Shown: positions 8,490-17,462, counted from the first letter of the stretch. The stretch is 64,000 nt of DNA from Halorussus halobius (GCF_004765805.1 NZ_SBIU01000008.1:59635-123634); one strand, 5' to 3'. Notes: generated by a model from the letters alone, not told the origin. Numbers and translations: made by a program.

Positions 8490-9229
8490 GGGAGGTGAGA
8501 GTCACGGCAGACGCAAAAAGACAGCGGCCGTCCGCCGGCGGCTCCTCGCGGTCGAGCGCCGGCAAACCACCCGAGCGGGCGAGTTCCGCTGGACGCGCGA
8601 GGTTCGCCCGCCGACTGCACCATCCACCCGGTCGCGGACCCCCGGCCGGCGTGGACGCGACCCCGAGCTGCTCGTGGCGGCCGGGTCGCTGGGCCGTCGT
8701 ACGATTCGGCCGCCGAGGAATCGTGAGACCGGCAGTCGTCCTGCAGGACGGAAGCGACCGTCTGGTGGGGAGACGATTGAATAACCACACTCTCCTGTCC
8801 AGGTCGACGGACGCGGATGCCGTCGACTGCCGCGCCACTGATGGGTCGCCCACGCTGTCAGCCAGCCGATGCACTCAGTTCCAAATCGCTCTGTGCGTCC
8901 GTTCGACGCCGAGAAGTCCGAGAATCGCGCTGTTTCTCCGAGCGAACAGCCACAGCGTAGAGGTGGACGGCGATGTCCGAACAGGTGTCGCCGTCCGCTC
9001 GCGTCGCCAGCTCAAGAGTGGCCGCGTCTAACGTCCTCTAAGCAGGTCTGCGAACCTCGTTCCAACCAACCGAACGACCCGCTCACTTCTCGAACCGCCC
9101 TAACTGGATAGCGAAGGAGGATGGTAGCTGTCTATATTACTGGACCGAGTTCAATAAATATCGAGTCGCTTCGGCAAACGTCTTGTACAGTCAATAGTAC
9201 GTAGGCACCGCGATGACAGGGAGAGACCG
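8490..9229. other. 740-bp stretch without a convincing gene
   Basis: Frames here give Arg/Ser-rich translations on both strands and no known motif, although several remain open. GC content falls towards 9120-9220, with ATATTACT and TTCAATAAATATCG segments. It may hold decayed sequence; I see no RNA gene, transposase fragment or long repeat. Confidence 0.4.
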
Positions 9230-9742
9230 TTACTCTCCTTGCCGTACTCGCTCGAGGACCCGTTCTGCTATTTCCCGCTTAAAAACGTTGTCGGGAAGGT
9301 CGTCAAACCAATCCGCGTCCTCGATCGGCTCGTCGGGCGTCCCCAATTCGCTCCCGATCTCTGTTGTGATTGCGTGGGCTGAAAACAAAACAAACGTAAA
9401 AGAGCGCGAATCCTCCCCGTGCTGAACGATATTTTCCACGACGGCGTAGGGTCGGTCGGGCTTCACCGAAACGCCAGTTTCCTCACGGACCTCCCTGACG
9501 GTAGCGTCCCGGAGCGATTCCCCGGGTTGAACACTCCCACCGGGAAGGAGCCACGAACCATCGCCGCCGTGATAGGCCAAGAGGACTCGCTCACTATCGT
9601 CGACCACGACCGCCGAGACAGCCCACCCAGCGCTGAATGCTTCGTTCTCTTCGAGCGCTCCGAATGTCTCCTCATCGACCTCCTCCTCGATGCACTTCTC
9701 AAAGAGGTCATCATACTGTTGACGGGGGTCAGCAACGACCAT
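9230..9742 (-). CDS. NUDIX hydrolase
   Basis: A 170-residue protein with a complete Nudix box at residues 69-91 (GSVQPGE, seven residues, then REVREETGV), which binds the divalent metal and hydrolyses a nucleoside diphosphate linked to another group. The N-terminal 40 residues form a charged helix not found in minimal Nudix proteins, starting from [17 protein letters not shown]. The substrate cannot be predicted. The gene stands alone, with a palindromic AT-rich promoter immediately upstream. Its flanks (740 bp on one side and about 560 bp on the other) are apparently non-coding, so it may be a recent arrival. Confidence 0.9.
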   Translation of the reverse strand: MVVADPRQQYDDLFEKCIEEEVDEETFGALEENEAFSAGWAVSAVVVDDSERVLLAYHGGDGSWLLPGGSVQPGESLRDATVREVREETGVSVKPDRPYAVVENIVQHGEDSRSFTFVLFSAHAITTEIGSELGTPDEPIEDADWFDDLPDNVFKREIAERVLERVRQGE

Positions 9743-9753
9743 ACTAGAGGGAA

Positions 9754-9769
9754 TTCAAATTAATTTGAA
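9754..9769 (-). promoter_or_regulatory. 16-bp perfect palindrome at the NUDIX gene promoter
   Basis: TTCAAATTAATTTGAA is a perfect 16-bp palindrome lying 12 to 27 nt upstream of the NUDIX start codon, where a TATA box is expected for a leaderless transcript. It could be a combined TATA element and dimeric operator. Confidence 0.45.
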
Positions 9770-10299
9770 AGCTTTTGCTATCCTACCCGCGTGTATCTCG
9801 TATATTATCTGAACTGGGCACCGGCCAGTGTCGCGTTCACGGCAGAACCTTCGGTAGGATACGCATCAACCGGTCTGTGGAGCGCCATCCGCGAGGATGA
9901 ACGCGGAGTTAGCCCGTTCGGTTGGACCCTCGGCACGTATAGTTACCGAGTGTCTCGTCGGTGGATTCCCCTGTTGCTCCACCGGAGCGGTCTGCCGGGA
10001 GTGTATCGACTCCATGCATTTCGTGGGATGGAATGACGGTAGTTGGTTGCAGTGGCACCGTTCGAGCCTCGTCGTAGCCATCGTCACCGTGGAGCAGTCT
10101 CTCACTGTTCTCTGACCGTCCTGGACGGCGTTCTCCGAGACCAGTTGGACTTGGGGCGGCGTCGACGTCTGCTCCAGACGGAAACGCGGGGGTCTCCCGT
10201 TCAACGAATTCGTCTCGGCGTGTCGTCAGGGGGTTCAGTATTTGTACTCTGTTACCGATACTCGGTAAGGGAGCGCTTGAGTGTCCGGCTTCGGCTGTA
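9770..10299. other. 530-bp stretch without a convincing gene
   Basis: Short frames exist on both strands, but none has haloarchaeal protein composition or a recognised motif, and GC content is lower than in neighbouring genes. I see no repeat or RNA gene before the tRNA that begins at 10300. Confidence 0.4.
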
Positions 10300-10373
10300 A
10301 GCCAGGGGTGGGATTCGAACCCACGAACTCCCGATTACAAGTCGGGTGCTTGGACCGCCCAAGCTCCCCTGGC
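10300..10373 (-). tRNA. tRNA-Thr (anticodon TGT)
   Basis: Read on the minus strand, the sequence folds as a cloverleaf. The acceptor GCCAGGG pairs with CCCTGGC, the D-stem is GCTT/AAGC, and the anticodon stem CCCGA/TCGGG carries loop CTTGTAA (anticodon TGT). The T-stem GTGGG/CCCAC has loop TTCGAAT, and the discriminator is T. There is no intron and no encoded CCA. It decodes ACA threonine codons. Confidence 0.95.
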
Positions 10374-10392
10374 GCGTGGCGCGACGTTCTCG

Positions 10393-10896
10393 CTACTCCT
10401 TTGTGAGCGTATCGCTTTCGACCGATTTTTCCAGCTTCACGCGGTGTGGACTGTAGCCGTGGCGCCGGTAGAACCGCCGGGCGGCCTCGTTGTCGGCCAT
10501 CGCCTCCAGCGCCACCACGTCGACCCCGGCGTCCGCGAGGCGGCACTCGGCCGCCGCGAGCAGGTCCGCCCCGACCTCCTCCCCGCGACGGTCGGGAACG
10601 ACGAACACGTTCTCGACGACGCCCCGGACCGCGTCGGTGTCGTAGCGCCCGGACTCGACGCCGAACGTGGCGAAGCCAACGATGCCCCCGTTCGACTGGT
10701 CGTCGTTCGCCGGCGGCGCGCGGGCCACGAGGAGTTCGCCGGCGACCGCGTCGCGCGCGAACGCCTCCCGGACGACCTCGCGGTTCTCGTCCGCCAGCAG
10801 GTGCGAACCGTACCGGCGCTGGTCGGCGGCGAGGGCGACCCACAGGTCGGCTACCCCGTCGGCGTCCCCGACGCGGCCGGGCTCGACGGCGACCAT
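10393..10896 (-). CDS. GNAT family N-acetyltransferase
   Basis: A 167-residue GNAT-fold protein. The acetyl-CoA-binding region reads VENVFVVPDRRGEEVGADLL (motif A, about residues 94-113), and motif B reads NEAARRFYRRHGY (about 137-149). The substrate is unknown. Its start codon immediately follows the stop of pgk on the same strand (pgk stop at 10897-10899, this ATG at 10894-10896), so the two are almost certainly co-transcribed and perhaps translationally coupled. That linkage hints at, but does not prove, a metabolic or protein-modification role. Confidence 0.9.
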   Translation of the reverse strand: MVAVEPGRVGDADGVADLWVALAADQRRYGSHLLADENREVVREAFARDAVAGELLVARAPPANDDQSNGGIVGFATFGVESGRYDTDAVRGVVENVFVVPDRRGEEVGADLLAAAECRLADAGVDVVALEAMADNEAARRFYRRHGYSPHRVKLEKSVESDTLTKE

Positions 10897-12096
10897 TCAG
10901 TCCCGGAGCGCCTCCACGGCCGGCAGGTCCTCGCCCGTGAGCATGTTGAGCGCCGCGCCCCCGCCCGTGCTGACGTGGTCGAACCCCTCGATGCCGAACC
11001 GTCGGATGGCGGCGGCCGTGTCCCCGCCGCCGACCACGCTGTAGTCGGCCTCGGTCGCGACCGAGAAGAGGTCGTGCGTGCCGTCCGCGAACGTCTCGTC
11101 CTCGAAGACGCCCGCCGGGCCGTTGAGGACGACCGTCCCCGAGTCGCGGATGACCGCGGCGTAGGCCGCGACGGTCGCCGACCCAACGTCCATCACGGCT
11201 TCGCCCTCCTTCGGGGGCAGGTCGGCGAGCGCGAGTTCGTGGCGGTCGCCGTCGCGCTCGACCGCCACGTCCTCGGGGAGGCGGACGCGGTCGCCGTACT
11301 CGTCGAGCAGGTCGGCCGCGCGGTCGATTTCGTCCCAGTAGCCGTTGTCGTAGACGAAGTCGGCGCTGGCGTCGCCCAGGTCCACCCCGTCGGCCAGCAA
11401 AAACACGTTCGCGACCACGCCGGTCGTCAGCACCCGGTCGGCCACGCCTCGGTCGAGCACGCTCTCGACGACGGCCAGCGAGTCTGGGACCTTCGCGCCC
11501 CCGACGACGTACGTCCGGGGTTCGGGCGTACTCTCCATGTCGCCGAGGACGTCTATCTCGGCCTCCATCACGCGGCCCGCGTAGCCGGGAATCCGGGCCG
11601 GAAAGCCCACCAGCGAGGGCTGGGAGCGGTGGGCGGCCGCGAAGGCGTCGTTGACGTAGGCGTCGAGCACCGGGACGAGCTTGTCGACGAGTTCGGTCTC
11701 GCCCGCGCGCTCGGCGGAAAACTCCATGTACTCCTCGCTGTAAAAGCGGGTGTTCTCCAGCACGACCGCCTCGCCGTCGCTCAGGTTCTCGACCGCGCGG
11801 CGGGCGTCGGCCGAGAACGTGGCGTCGGCGTAGTCGACGGGCGCGTCGAGGAAGTCGTCGAGTTGGTCGGCGTGGGGCCGGAGGTCCCTGAACTCCTCGC
11901 CGCCGGGCCGGCCCTGGTGGGCGAGGACGGCGACGCGACCGCCCCGCTCCAACAGTTCCGAGAGGGTCGCGACGTGGGCGCGGAGGCGTGCGTCGTCCGC
12001 GAGACCGCCGGCGTCGTCGAGCGGGCTGTTGATGTCGATACGCACTCCGAGCGTGGTCCCTTGGACGGCGAGGTCGTCCAGGGTCTGTATCGGCAT
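10897..12096 (-). CDS. pgk: phosphoglycerate kinase
   Basis: Interconverts 1,3-bisphosphoglycerate plus ADP with 3-phosphoglycerate plus ATP in glycolysis and gluconeogenesis. The 399-residue product, starting at MPIQTLDDL, shows VLAHQGRPG, LENTRFYSEEY, YVVGGAKVPDSL, NGPAGVFEDE and the C-terminal nucleotide loop VVGGGDTAAAI...STGGGAALNMLTG. An in-frame ATG nine codons upstream (12123) is possible, but the shorter start matches the usual N-terminus. It is the first gene of a pair with the acetyltransferase. Confidence 0.95.
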   Translation of the reverse strand: MPIQTLDDLAVQGTTLGVRIDINSPLDDAGGLADDARLRAHVATLSELLERGGRVAVLAHQGRPGGEEFRDLRPHADQLDDFLDAPVDYADATFSADARRAVENLSDGEAVVLENTRFYSEEYMEFSAERAGETELVDKLVPVLDAYVNDAFAAAHRSQPSLVGFPARIPGYAGRVMEAEIDVLGDMESTPEPRTYVVGGAKVPDSLAVVESVLDRGVADRVLTTGVVANVFLLADGVDLGDASADFVYDNGYWDEIDRAADLLDEYGDRVRLPEDVAVERDGDRHELALADLPPKEGEAVMDVGSATVAAYAAVIRDSGTVVLNGPAGVFEDETFADGTHDLFSVATEADYSVVGGGDTAAAIRRFGIEGFDHVSTGGGAALNMLTGEDLPAVEALRD

Positions 12097-12286
12097 ACGG
12101 GTTCGTGCGACGGCTGGACGCATATATGTGTCGGGATAGCTACCAAATAAAACTCGGCCCCGAGTGAATATCTATCAAACGGCGGTCGTGGGCGCCGAGT
12201 CGGATACTCGCTCCGCTCGCGGCCCAAATCCCAACTCGACGACGGGTGGTGAATTATCCCATCCGTAGCTCTACCGTCAAGGATAT

Positions 12287-12295
12287 ACTTATAAC
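12287..12295 (+). promoter_or_regulatory. TATA box for the solute-binding protein gene
   Basis: ACTTATAAC lies about 25 nt upstream of the ATG at 12318, within an AT-rich stretch. The distance predicts a leaderless or nearly leaderless mRNA and supports the 12318 start over the in-frame upstream ATG at 12246. Confidence 0.55.
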
Positions 12296-12317
12296 AGAGG
12301 AGATTATATGGGCAGAT

Positions 12318-13706
12318 ATGTCATACCACACGAGAAGGCGTGACGTGCTCAAGGGCGTTGGCGTTGCTGGCACGGTCGGAGTGGCCGGCTGTGTCGGCGG
12401 CGGCGGCGACGACGGCGACGAGGGCGGCGACGACGGTGGTGGCGGCGGTGGGGACGGTGGCGGCGGAGACGGTGGCGGCGGAGACGGCGGCAATCAGGGC
12501 GACGGGCCGGACCTGCTGACCATCATCGGCTATCCCGAGAGCGGCATCCAGCTGTTCCGGGACTACTACAGCATCTCGGACGGTTCCGAGGACATCCTCG
12601 TCCCCGACGGCCTGCAGGACGGCGCGATGCCGGGACAGGTCGGCAACGACATGGCCAACGTCACCGGGACCGCGCCCGCTGCGGGCGGCCCGAACCAGGA
12701 AGCCTTCAACCAGCTCTATCAGGACGAGTACGGCGAGAGCCCCGGCGTGTTCACCTCCCAGTCGTACGACTCGGTCGCGCTCCTCACGCTCGCCAACATC
12801 GCTGCGGGCGAGAACAGCGGGACCGCCATCAGGGACCAGTTGCGCCGCATCGCCAACCCCGACGGCGAGCAGTACGGCCCCGGCGAGTTCGTGGCCGCCG
12901 CCGAGGCGGTCGCGAACGGCGAGAACATCAACTACCAGGGCGCGTCGAGCGCGACGAACTTCAACGAGGCGGGCGACCCGGCCTCGGCGGCCTACTCCAT
13001 CTGGGAGTTCGAGGGCGTCGAGTCCGAGTCGGTCACCGTCCAGGAGACCCAGAGCTTCGAGGGCGAGAACCCCGACGGCGCGGGGCCGAGCGCCGACGAG
13101 TCGCCGGGCGGCCTCGGTCGGGAGGTCAGCGTCGGCATCCTCCTGCCCGAGACGGGCGACCTCGCGTCGGTCGGCGGTCCGATGATAAACGCGGCCGAGC
13201 TACCGCCCCAGCAGATAAACGACTCGGACCTCGACCTGACGGTCAACGCCCAGTACGAGGACACCAACACCTCGCCCGACCAGGGGGTCAGCGCGGCCGA
13301 GTCGCTGATCAGTGCGGGCGTGCCCGCCGTCTGCGGGTCGGCGTCCTCGGGCGTGAACGTCCCGGTGTCCCAGGAAGTGTTCATCCCGAACGAGGTCGTC
13401 GGCTGCTCGCCGTCCAGCACGGCGCTGTCGGTCACGAACCTCGAGGACGACGACTACATCTTCCGGACCGCGCCCAGCGACCAGTTGCAGGGCCGGGTCA
13501 TGGCGCAGGTCGGGTCCGAGCGGCTCGATGCCTCCTCGGCCGCGACGCTGTACGTGAACAACGACTACGGCCAGCAGCTCTCCGAGCGGTTCACCAGCGT
13601 ATTCGAGGACGAGTTCGGCGGCGAGGTGTACGACCAGATAAGCTTCAACATCGGCGAGTCGTCGTACACGTCGGTCATCGAGCAGGCGCTGGGCAGCGGC
13701 GGATAG
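12318..13706 (+). CDS. branched-chain amino acid-type ABC transporter solute-binding lipoprotein, apparently circularly permuted
   Basis: A 462-residue extracellular lipoprotein. The Tat-type signal RRRDVLKG is followed by lipobox VAGC (Cys25), then a Gly/Asp linker to about residue 62. The remaining order is unusual. Residues 64-250 read PDLLTIIGYPESGIQLF ... QSYDSVALLTLANI ... NYQGASSATNFNEAGDP, which in LivJ-type proteins is the C-terminal half. Residues 270-462 read VSVGILLPETGDLASVGG ... YIFRTAPSDQ ... LYVNNDYGQQLSERF ... EQALGSGG, which is the N-terminal half. A linker of about 20 residues (ENPDGAGPSADESPGGLGRE) joins the old C-terminus to the old N-terminus. Both halves look intact, so the protein may fold and bind ligand. 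It faces livHMGF convergently and is the only binding protein seen nearby. An assembly artefact in the GGC-rich linker is the main alternative. Confidence 0.85.
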   Translation: MSYHTRRRDVLKGVGVAGTVGVAGCVGGGGDDGDEGGDDGGGGGGDGGGGDGGGGDGGNQGDGPDLLTIIGYPESGIQLFRDYYSISDGSEDILVPDGLQDGAMPGQVGNDMANVTGTAPAAGGPNQEAFNQLYQDEYGESPGVFTSQSYDSVALLTLANIAAGENSGTAIRDQLRRIANPDGEQYGPGEFVAAAEAVANGENINYQGASSATNFNEAGDPASAAYSIWEFEGVESESVTVQETQSFEGENPDGAGPSADESPGGLGREVSVGILLPETGDLASVGGPMINAAELPPQQINDSDLDLTVNAQYEDTNTSPDQGVSAAESLISAGVPAVCGSASSGVNVPVSQEVFIPNEVVGCSPSSTALSVTNLEDDDYIFRTAPSDQLQGRVMAQVGSERLDASSAATLYVNNDYGQQLSERFTSVFEDEFGGEVYDQISFNIGESSYTSVIEQALGSGG

Positions 13707-13858
13707 TCGGAGCCTCCACGACGGACTTTTCTTTCGGAGTCGGTGGCGTCGTTTCTCGGCAGCCCCGGGTTCGGCGTCGTCGGGGACGACCGACCGATAC
13801 GCGTCCCGAGGTATCAACGGACGGTACGTTTTTCAACGCGTACGAACCAGCAGGTACC

Positions 13859-14164
13859 ATGGTACAGCCACGAGACGCCGAGGAACTCCCCGACCTGTCG
13901 CCGGAGTTCGGCGCGATGTCGCTGCGCGAGGTCGGGAACGTCACGGTTCGGGACGTCGACGAACCGCCCCAGCAGAAAGCCATGATGTGGAAGTCAATCG
14001 CCGCCGAGAACGTCGCGGACCGGGACGCCGACCCAGAACTGCCAGCGAGCGTCGGGAACCTCTCCGAAGCGGAACTGCTGGACCGCCCGTTGAACGACTA
14101 CGGCGACAAGGCGGAACTGCTGGCGGTCGTGGAGTGGTACGTTTCGACCCACCTCGACGCGTGA
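13859..14164 (+). CDS. conserved-looking hypothetical protein, 101 residues
   Basis: An acidic 101-residue protein beginning MVQPRDAEELPDLSPEFGAM and ending VEWYVSTHLDA. It has no membrane segment, Cys motif or known catalytic pattern; helix-rich stretches follow residue 30. AT-rich sequence and an ATG 150 nt after the previous stop support an independent gene. Codon use matches the neighbours. I do not recognise the family. Confidence 0.65.
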   Translation: MVQPRDAEELPDLSPEFGAMSLREVGNVTVRDVDEPPQQKAMMWKSIAAENVADRDADPELPASVGNLSEAELLDRPLNDYGDKAELLAVVEWYVSTHLDA

Positions 14165-14229
14165 ATCGTCGGTCCGACGACTGTCGGACGGTCGAAAAAG
14201 ACAAGCTATCGAGGGAGTGACGAGAGACT

Positions 14230-14544
14230 ATGTCGATCTGGCTGGCGAGCGTGGCGGTTTACTGTCTGATTCCGGTCGGAACGTTCGGCCTCCTGTTGGC
14301 TCACGAACTGGGATACGCGCTCCCGGTTCTGTTCGCGGGCGGACGCGCCCGGCTCACCATCGGCGTACTCGGCGTCGTACTCCTCGGCGGCGTCGACGGC
14401 CCGTCGTTCTGGGTGGTCGCAAATCTCCTCGTCGGCGAGAGCTACAGGCTGTACCGGACCGTCGTACCGAAGACGTACTCGCGGGGACCGTACGCCGGAA
14501 CGCCGAGCGACGGGAAGCGGTTCCTGCGATTGGTCCGGTCGTGA
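14230..14544 (+). pseudogene. M50-like membrane metalloprotease remnant (internal deletion)
   Basis: A 104-residue frame that starts like a haloarchaeal M50-type membrane protein: a hydrophobic helix, then LLLAHELGYALPVLFAGGRARLTIG, where the metal motif HExxH reads HELGY. It ends like the C-terminus of such a protein (WVVANLLVGESYRLYRTVVP, then KTYSRGPYAG and SDGKRFLRL). The central helices expected between them are missing, replaced by a short VLGVVLLGGVDGPSF bridge. The frame is intact, so a small protein could still be made, but loss of the second His and of the core should abolish protease activity. It could instead be a naturally small relative. Confidence 0.55.
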
Positions 14545-14566
14545 CGGGGGACGGTCGCGCCCGGAC

Positions 14567-15271
14567 CTACCCGCCGAGGAACTGCTGGCGGACCTCTTCG
14601 TCGTTCAACAGCTTCGTCCCCTCGTCGACGTACCGGTTCTGGCCGTTCGCCAGCACGTAGCCCCGGTCACAGCGCCGCAGGGCCTCCTTGGCGTTCTGCT
14701 CGACCATCAGGATGGAGGTCCCGGTGTCGTTGATCTCGTCTATCTTGTCGAACATCTCGTCGACCAGGTCGGGCGCGAGCCCCGCCGAGGGCTCGTCGAG
14801 CAACAGCAGGTCGGGGTCGAGCATCAGCGCCCGGCCCATCGCGAGCATCTGCTGTTGGCCCCCCGACATGGTGCCGGCCTTCTGGCCCGTGCGCTCCTCC
14901 AGAATCGGGAACCGGTCGTACACCTCCCGGAGCGCGTCCTCGGGCACCTCGTCGAGGATGTACGCGCCCATCTCGAGGTTCTCCTCGACGTCGAGTTCGG
15001 CGAACACGTTGTCGCTCTGGGGAACGTAGCCCAGTCCCTTGTGGATGACGTCCTCGGGTCGAGTGTCGGTGATGTCCTCGCCCGCGAACGTCACCGTCCC
15101 GCCCATGTAAGTGGTGAGCCCGAACACCGACTTCATCACGGTCGACTTGCCCGCGCCGTTCGGGCCGACGATGGTGACGTACTCGCCGTCCTCGACGTCG
15201 AGGTCGACGTCCGTGAGTATCTGGAGGTCGCCGTAGCCCGCGTCGAGGCTCTCGACGTCCAGCAAACTCAT
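14567..15271 (-). CDS. livF: branched-chain amino acid ABC transporter ATP-binding protein LivF
   Basis: A 234-residue ABC ATPase, the last gene of livHMGF. Walker A GPNGAGKST is at 36-44, the signature MSGGQQQ at about 135-141 and Walker B LLLLDEP at about 155-161, with the LivF-type NAKEALRRCDRGYVL segment near the end. It pairs with LivG to power uptake through LivH/LivM at the membrane. Its ATG overlaps the livG stop by 4 nt, indicating translational coupling. Confidence 0.93.
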   Translation of the reverse strand: MSLLDVESLDAGYGDLQILTDVDLDVEDGEYVTIVGPNGAGKSTVMKSVFGLTTYMGGTVTFAGEDITDTRPEDVIHKGLGYVPQSDNVFAELDVEENLEMGAYILDEVPEDALREVYDRFPILEERTGQKAGTMSGGQQQMLAMGRALMLDPDLLLLDEPSAGLAPDLVDEMFDKIDEINDTGTSILMVEQNAKEALRRCDRGYVLANGQNRYVDEGTKLLNDEEVRQQFLGG

Positions 15272-16101
15272 ACTTCACCTCCGAGGTACGCCTCGATGAC
15301 GTCCTCGCTCTGCTTGACCTCGGTCGGCGTGCCGTCCTTCAGAATCCGGCCCTGATGCATGACGATGACTCGCTCGCAGTTCTCCATGATGAGGTCCATG
15401 TCGTGTTCGACGATGAGGAAGGTGTAGCCCTCCTCGCGGAGGTCGTGGACGTGTTCGAGCAGTCGCTTCTCCAGCGAGGGGTTGACCCCGGCGAACGGCT
15501 CGTCGAGCAGGAGTACGTCCGGGTCGGTCAACAGCGCGCGCGCCATCTCCAGCAGCTTGCGCTGGCCCCCCGAGAGGTTGCCCGCGTACTCCTCGGCGAG
15601 GTGGTCGATCTCGAAGAAATCGAGCACGTCCCACACGCGTTCGAGCTGTTCGGTCTCCTGGCGCTGGACGTCGTTGCGGAGGCCGGGCGTGACCGACCGC
15701 CACAGCGACTCGCCCATCTGGCCCTTCGGCGCGAGCATCATGTTCTCCAGCACGGTCATCTCCTCCAGCTCGCGGGCGATCTGGAACGTCCGGGCCAGCC
15801 CGCGGGTGGCGATCTCGTGGGGCGGGAGTCCGGTGACGTCCTCCCCGTTGAACCGAACCGCGCCCGAGTCGGGCTCGTGCATCCCCGTGATGAGGTTGAA
15901 CGTCGTGGACTTGCCCGCGCCGTTCGGGCCGATGAGGCCGGTGAGCGACCCCTTCTCCACGCCGAAGCTGACGTCGTCGACCGCCGTGATGCCGCCGAAC
16001 GTCTTCCGAAGCCCCTCGACTTCGAGGGGCACGTCGCTGTCGAGGTCGACGCTCTGAACCGGAATCGCGGCGTCGTCGGCCGGTTCGTCGGTCTCGCTCA
16101 T
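15268..16101 (-). CDS. livG: branched-chain amino acid ABC transporter ATP-binding protein LivG
   Basis: A 277-residue ABC ATPase. Walker A GPNGAGKST is at 58-66, followed by TTFNLITGMHEPDSG, the signature LSGGQRKLLEMARAL and Walker B VLLLDEPFAGVNP, all typical of LivG. An acidic N-terminal extension of about 25 residues precedes the ABC core, a common halophile feature. Its start overlaps the livM stop and its stop overlaps the livF start, each by 4 nt (ATGA). Confidence 0.93.
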   Translation of the reverse strand: MSETDEPADDAAIPVQSVDLDSDVPLEVEGLRKTFGGITAVDDVSFGVEKGSLTGLIGPNGAGKSTTFNLITGMHEPDSGAVRFNGEDVTGLPPHEIATRGLARTFQIARELEEMTVLENMMLAPKGQMGESLWRSVTPGLRNDVQRQETEQLERVWDVLDFFEIDHLAEEYAGNLSGGQRKLLEMARALLTDPDVLLLDEPFAGVNPSLEKRLLEHVHDLREEGYTFLIVEHDMDLIMENCERVIVMHQGRILKDGTPTEVKQSEDVIEAYLGGEV

Positions 16102-17462
16102 TGCTGTTCACCCCCGTCGGCGGCGGCCGCGTCGCCCGACGGCTCGGAGCCGGCCGGGCGCGAGAGGTCGATGCTGGCGGCCGTCTCCTTGCGGTGGCCG
16201 AGCAGCCCCTCGGGCCGGTTGTGCATCAGCCAGATGAGCACCAGCCCCATGATGACCAGCCGGAGCTGGCTGATGCTGTTGAGCGTGTAGATGACGAACG
16301 GAACCGGGTCGAACGACCCCATCGCGGCCATCGCCTGCCCGAAGGTGCCCGGCCCCTCGCCGAGATCGAACGCCGCCTCGACGAGGTTCTTGACGAGCCG
16401 GGGCCCCTCGTACAGCGCACCGGCGAACAGCGCGCCGCCCAGCACGCTCCCGGTGTTCGAGCCCGCGCCGCCGATGATGAGCGCGATCCAGATGTAGAAC
16501 GTGATGTTGGGTCGGAACGACGGCGGCGTGATGCTCCCCCGGCCCGCGTACCAGAGGATGCCGCCCAGCCCCATCAGCGCGCAGCCGAGGACGAACGATA
16601 TCAGCTTGAACCGGTTGGTGTCCTTGCCCAGGGCGTTGGCGACGTCCTCGTCCTCGCGGATTGCCTTGAGCACCCGGCCGAACGGCGACTCGCCCGTCCA
16701 CTTGAGCAGCCAGTAGAACAGGCCGACGACCGCGAGCAACAGGAGCCCGTACGCCATGCTGTCGACGACCGGCTTGGGGTTGCTGGGGATGAAGTTGTTC
16801 CCGACGAAGTTTACGAACCCGAGGTACGGGTCCCAGAGCAACAGCGTCCTGAGCAGGGCCTCCAGCGGGGACGTATAGTTGAGGATGAGCCCGCCGCCGC
16901 CGCCGAGTCCGACGGTGTCGGCCGCGAGGTCGACGCCCAGCACCGTGTCCGGGACCTCGAACGACTGCAGCGTCCGGGACATCAGCGAGAACCGCACGAT
17001 CTCCGAGAACGCGATGGTGACGATGGCGAGGTAGTCAGCGCGCAACCGCAGCGCCGGGAGCGCGACCAACAACCCGAACAGCGCCGCCGCGAGCACGCCG
17101 GCGACGACGCCGACGCCCAGCGGGAGGCCGAAGCCCCCGACCTGCGCCGCGCCGCCCTGCGCGACCGGCGGCTTGGCGACGATCGCGGTCACGTAGACGC
17201 CGATGCCCATGAACCCGACGATGCCGATGTTGAACAGCCCGGTGTACCCCCAGTGAAGGTTGAGCGCGAGCGCCAGCATGGCGAACACCCCGACGTAGAA
17301 CGTGAGGTTGGCCAGCGAGTTGACGACGCCCCGGAAGGCGAAGCCGAAGATGACGCCCGCGAGGGCGTACGCGAGGTAGAGCGCGCCGAACACGACCAGC
17401 ACGAGTCCGAGGTCGCTGTCCGACAGCGAGCCCAGCCGGTCGGTGAGGTCGCTCGCGCTCAT
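16098..17462 (-). CDS. livM: branched-chain amino acid ABC transporter permease LivM
   Basis: A 454-residue integral membrane permease with around ten hydrophobic helices. Conserved LivM sequences include WGYTGLFNIGIVGFMGIGVY and LRADYLAIVTIAFSEIVRFS, plus the ATPase-coupling EAA-like segment GRVLKAIREDEDVANALGKD. It is longer than E. coli LivM, mainly through a loop between helices in the second half (around GGGGGLILNYTSP and FDLGEGPGTFGQAM). The start at 17462 overlaps the livH stop by 4 nt; the frame stays open further upstream, but that part is antiparallel noise within livH. Confidence 0.9.
   Translation of the reverse strand: MSASDLTDRLGSLSDSDLGLVLVVFGALYLAYALAGVIFGFAFRGVVNSLANLTFYVGVFAMLALALNLHWGYTGLFNIGIVGFMGIGVYVTAIVAKPPVAQGGAAQVGGFGLPLGVGVVAGVLAAALFGLLVALPALRLRADYLAIVTIAFSEIVRFSLMSRTLQSFEVPDTVLGVDLAADTVGLGGGGGLILNYTSPLEALLRTLLLWDPYLGFVNFVGNNFIPSNPKPVVDSMAYGLLLLAVVGLFYWLLKWTGESPFGRVLKAIREDEDVANALGKDTNRFKLISFVLGCALMGLGGILWYAGRGSITPPSFRPNITFYIWIALIIGGAGSNTGSVLGGALFAGALYEGPRLVKNLVEAAFDLGEGPGTFGQAMAAMGSFDPVPFVIYTLNSISQLRLVIMGLVLIWLMHNRPEGLLGHRKETAASIDLSRPAGSEPSGDAAAADGGEQQ

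Noticed and set aside
8315..9031. 238-codon frame in the gap before the NUDIX gene
   Set aside because: Arg/Ser-rich composition, no motif, and it overlaps the better 34-codon frame on the other strand.
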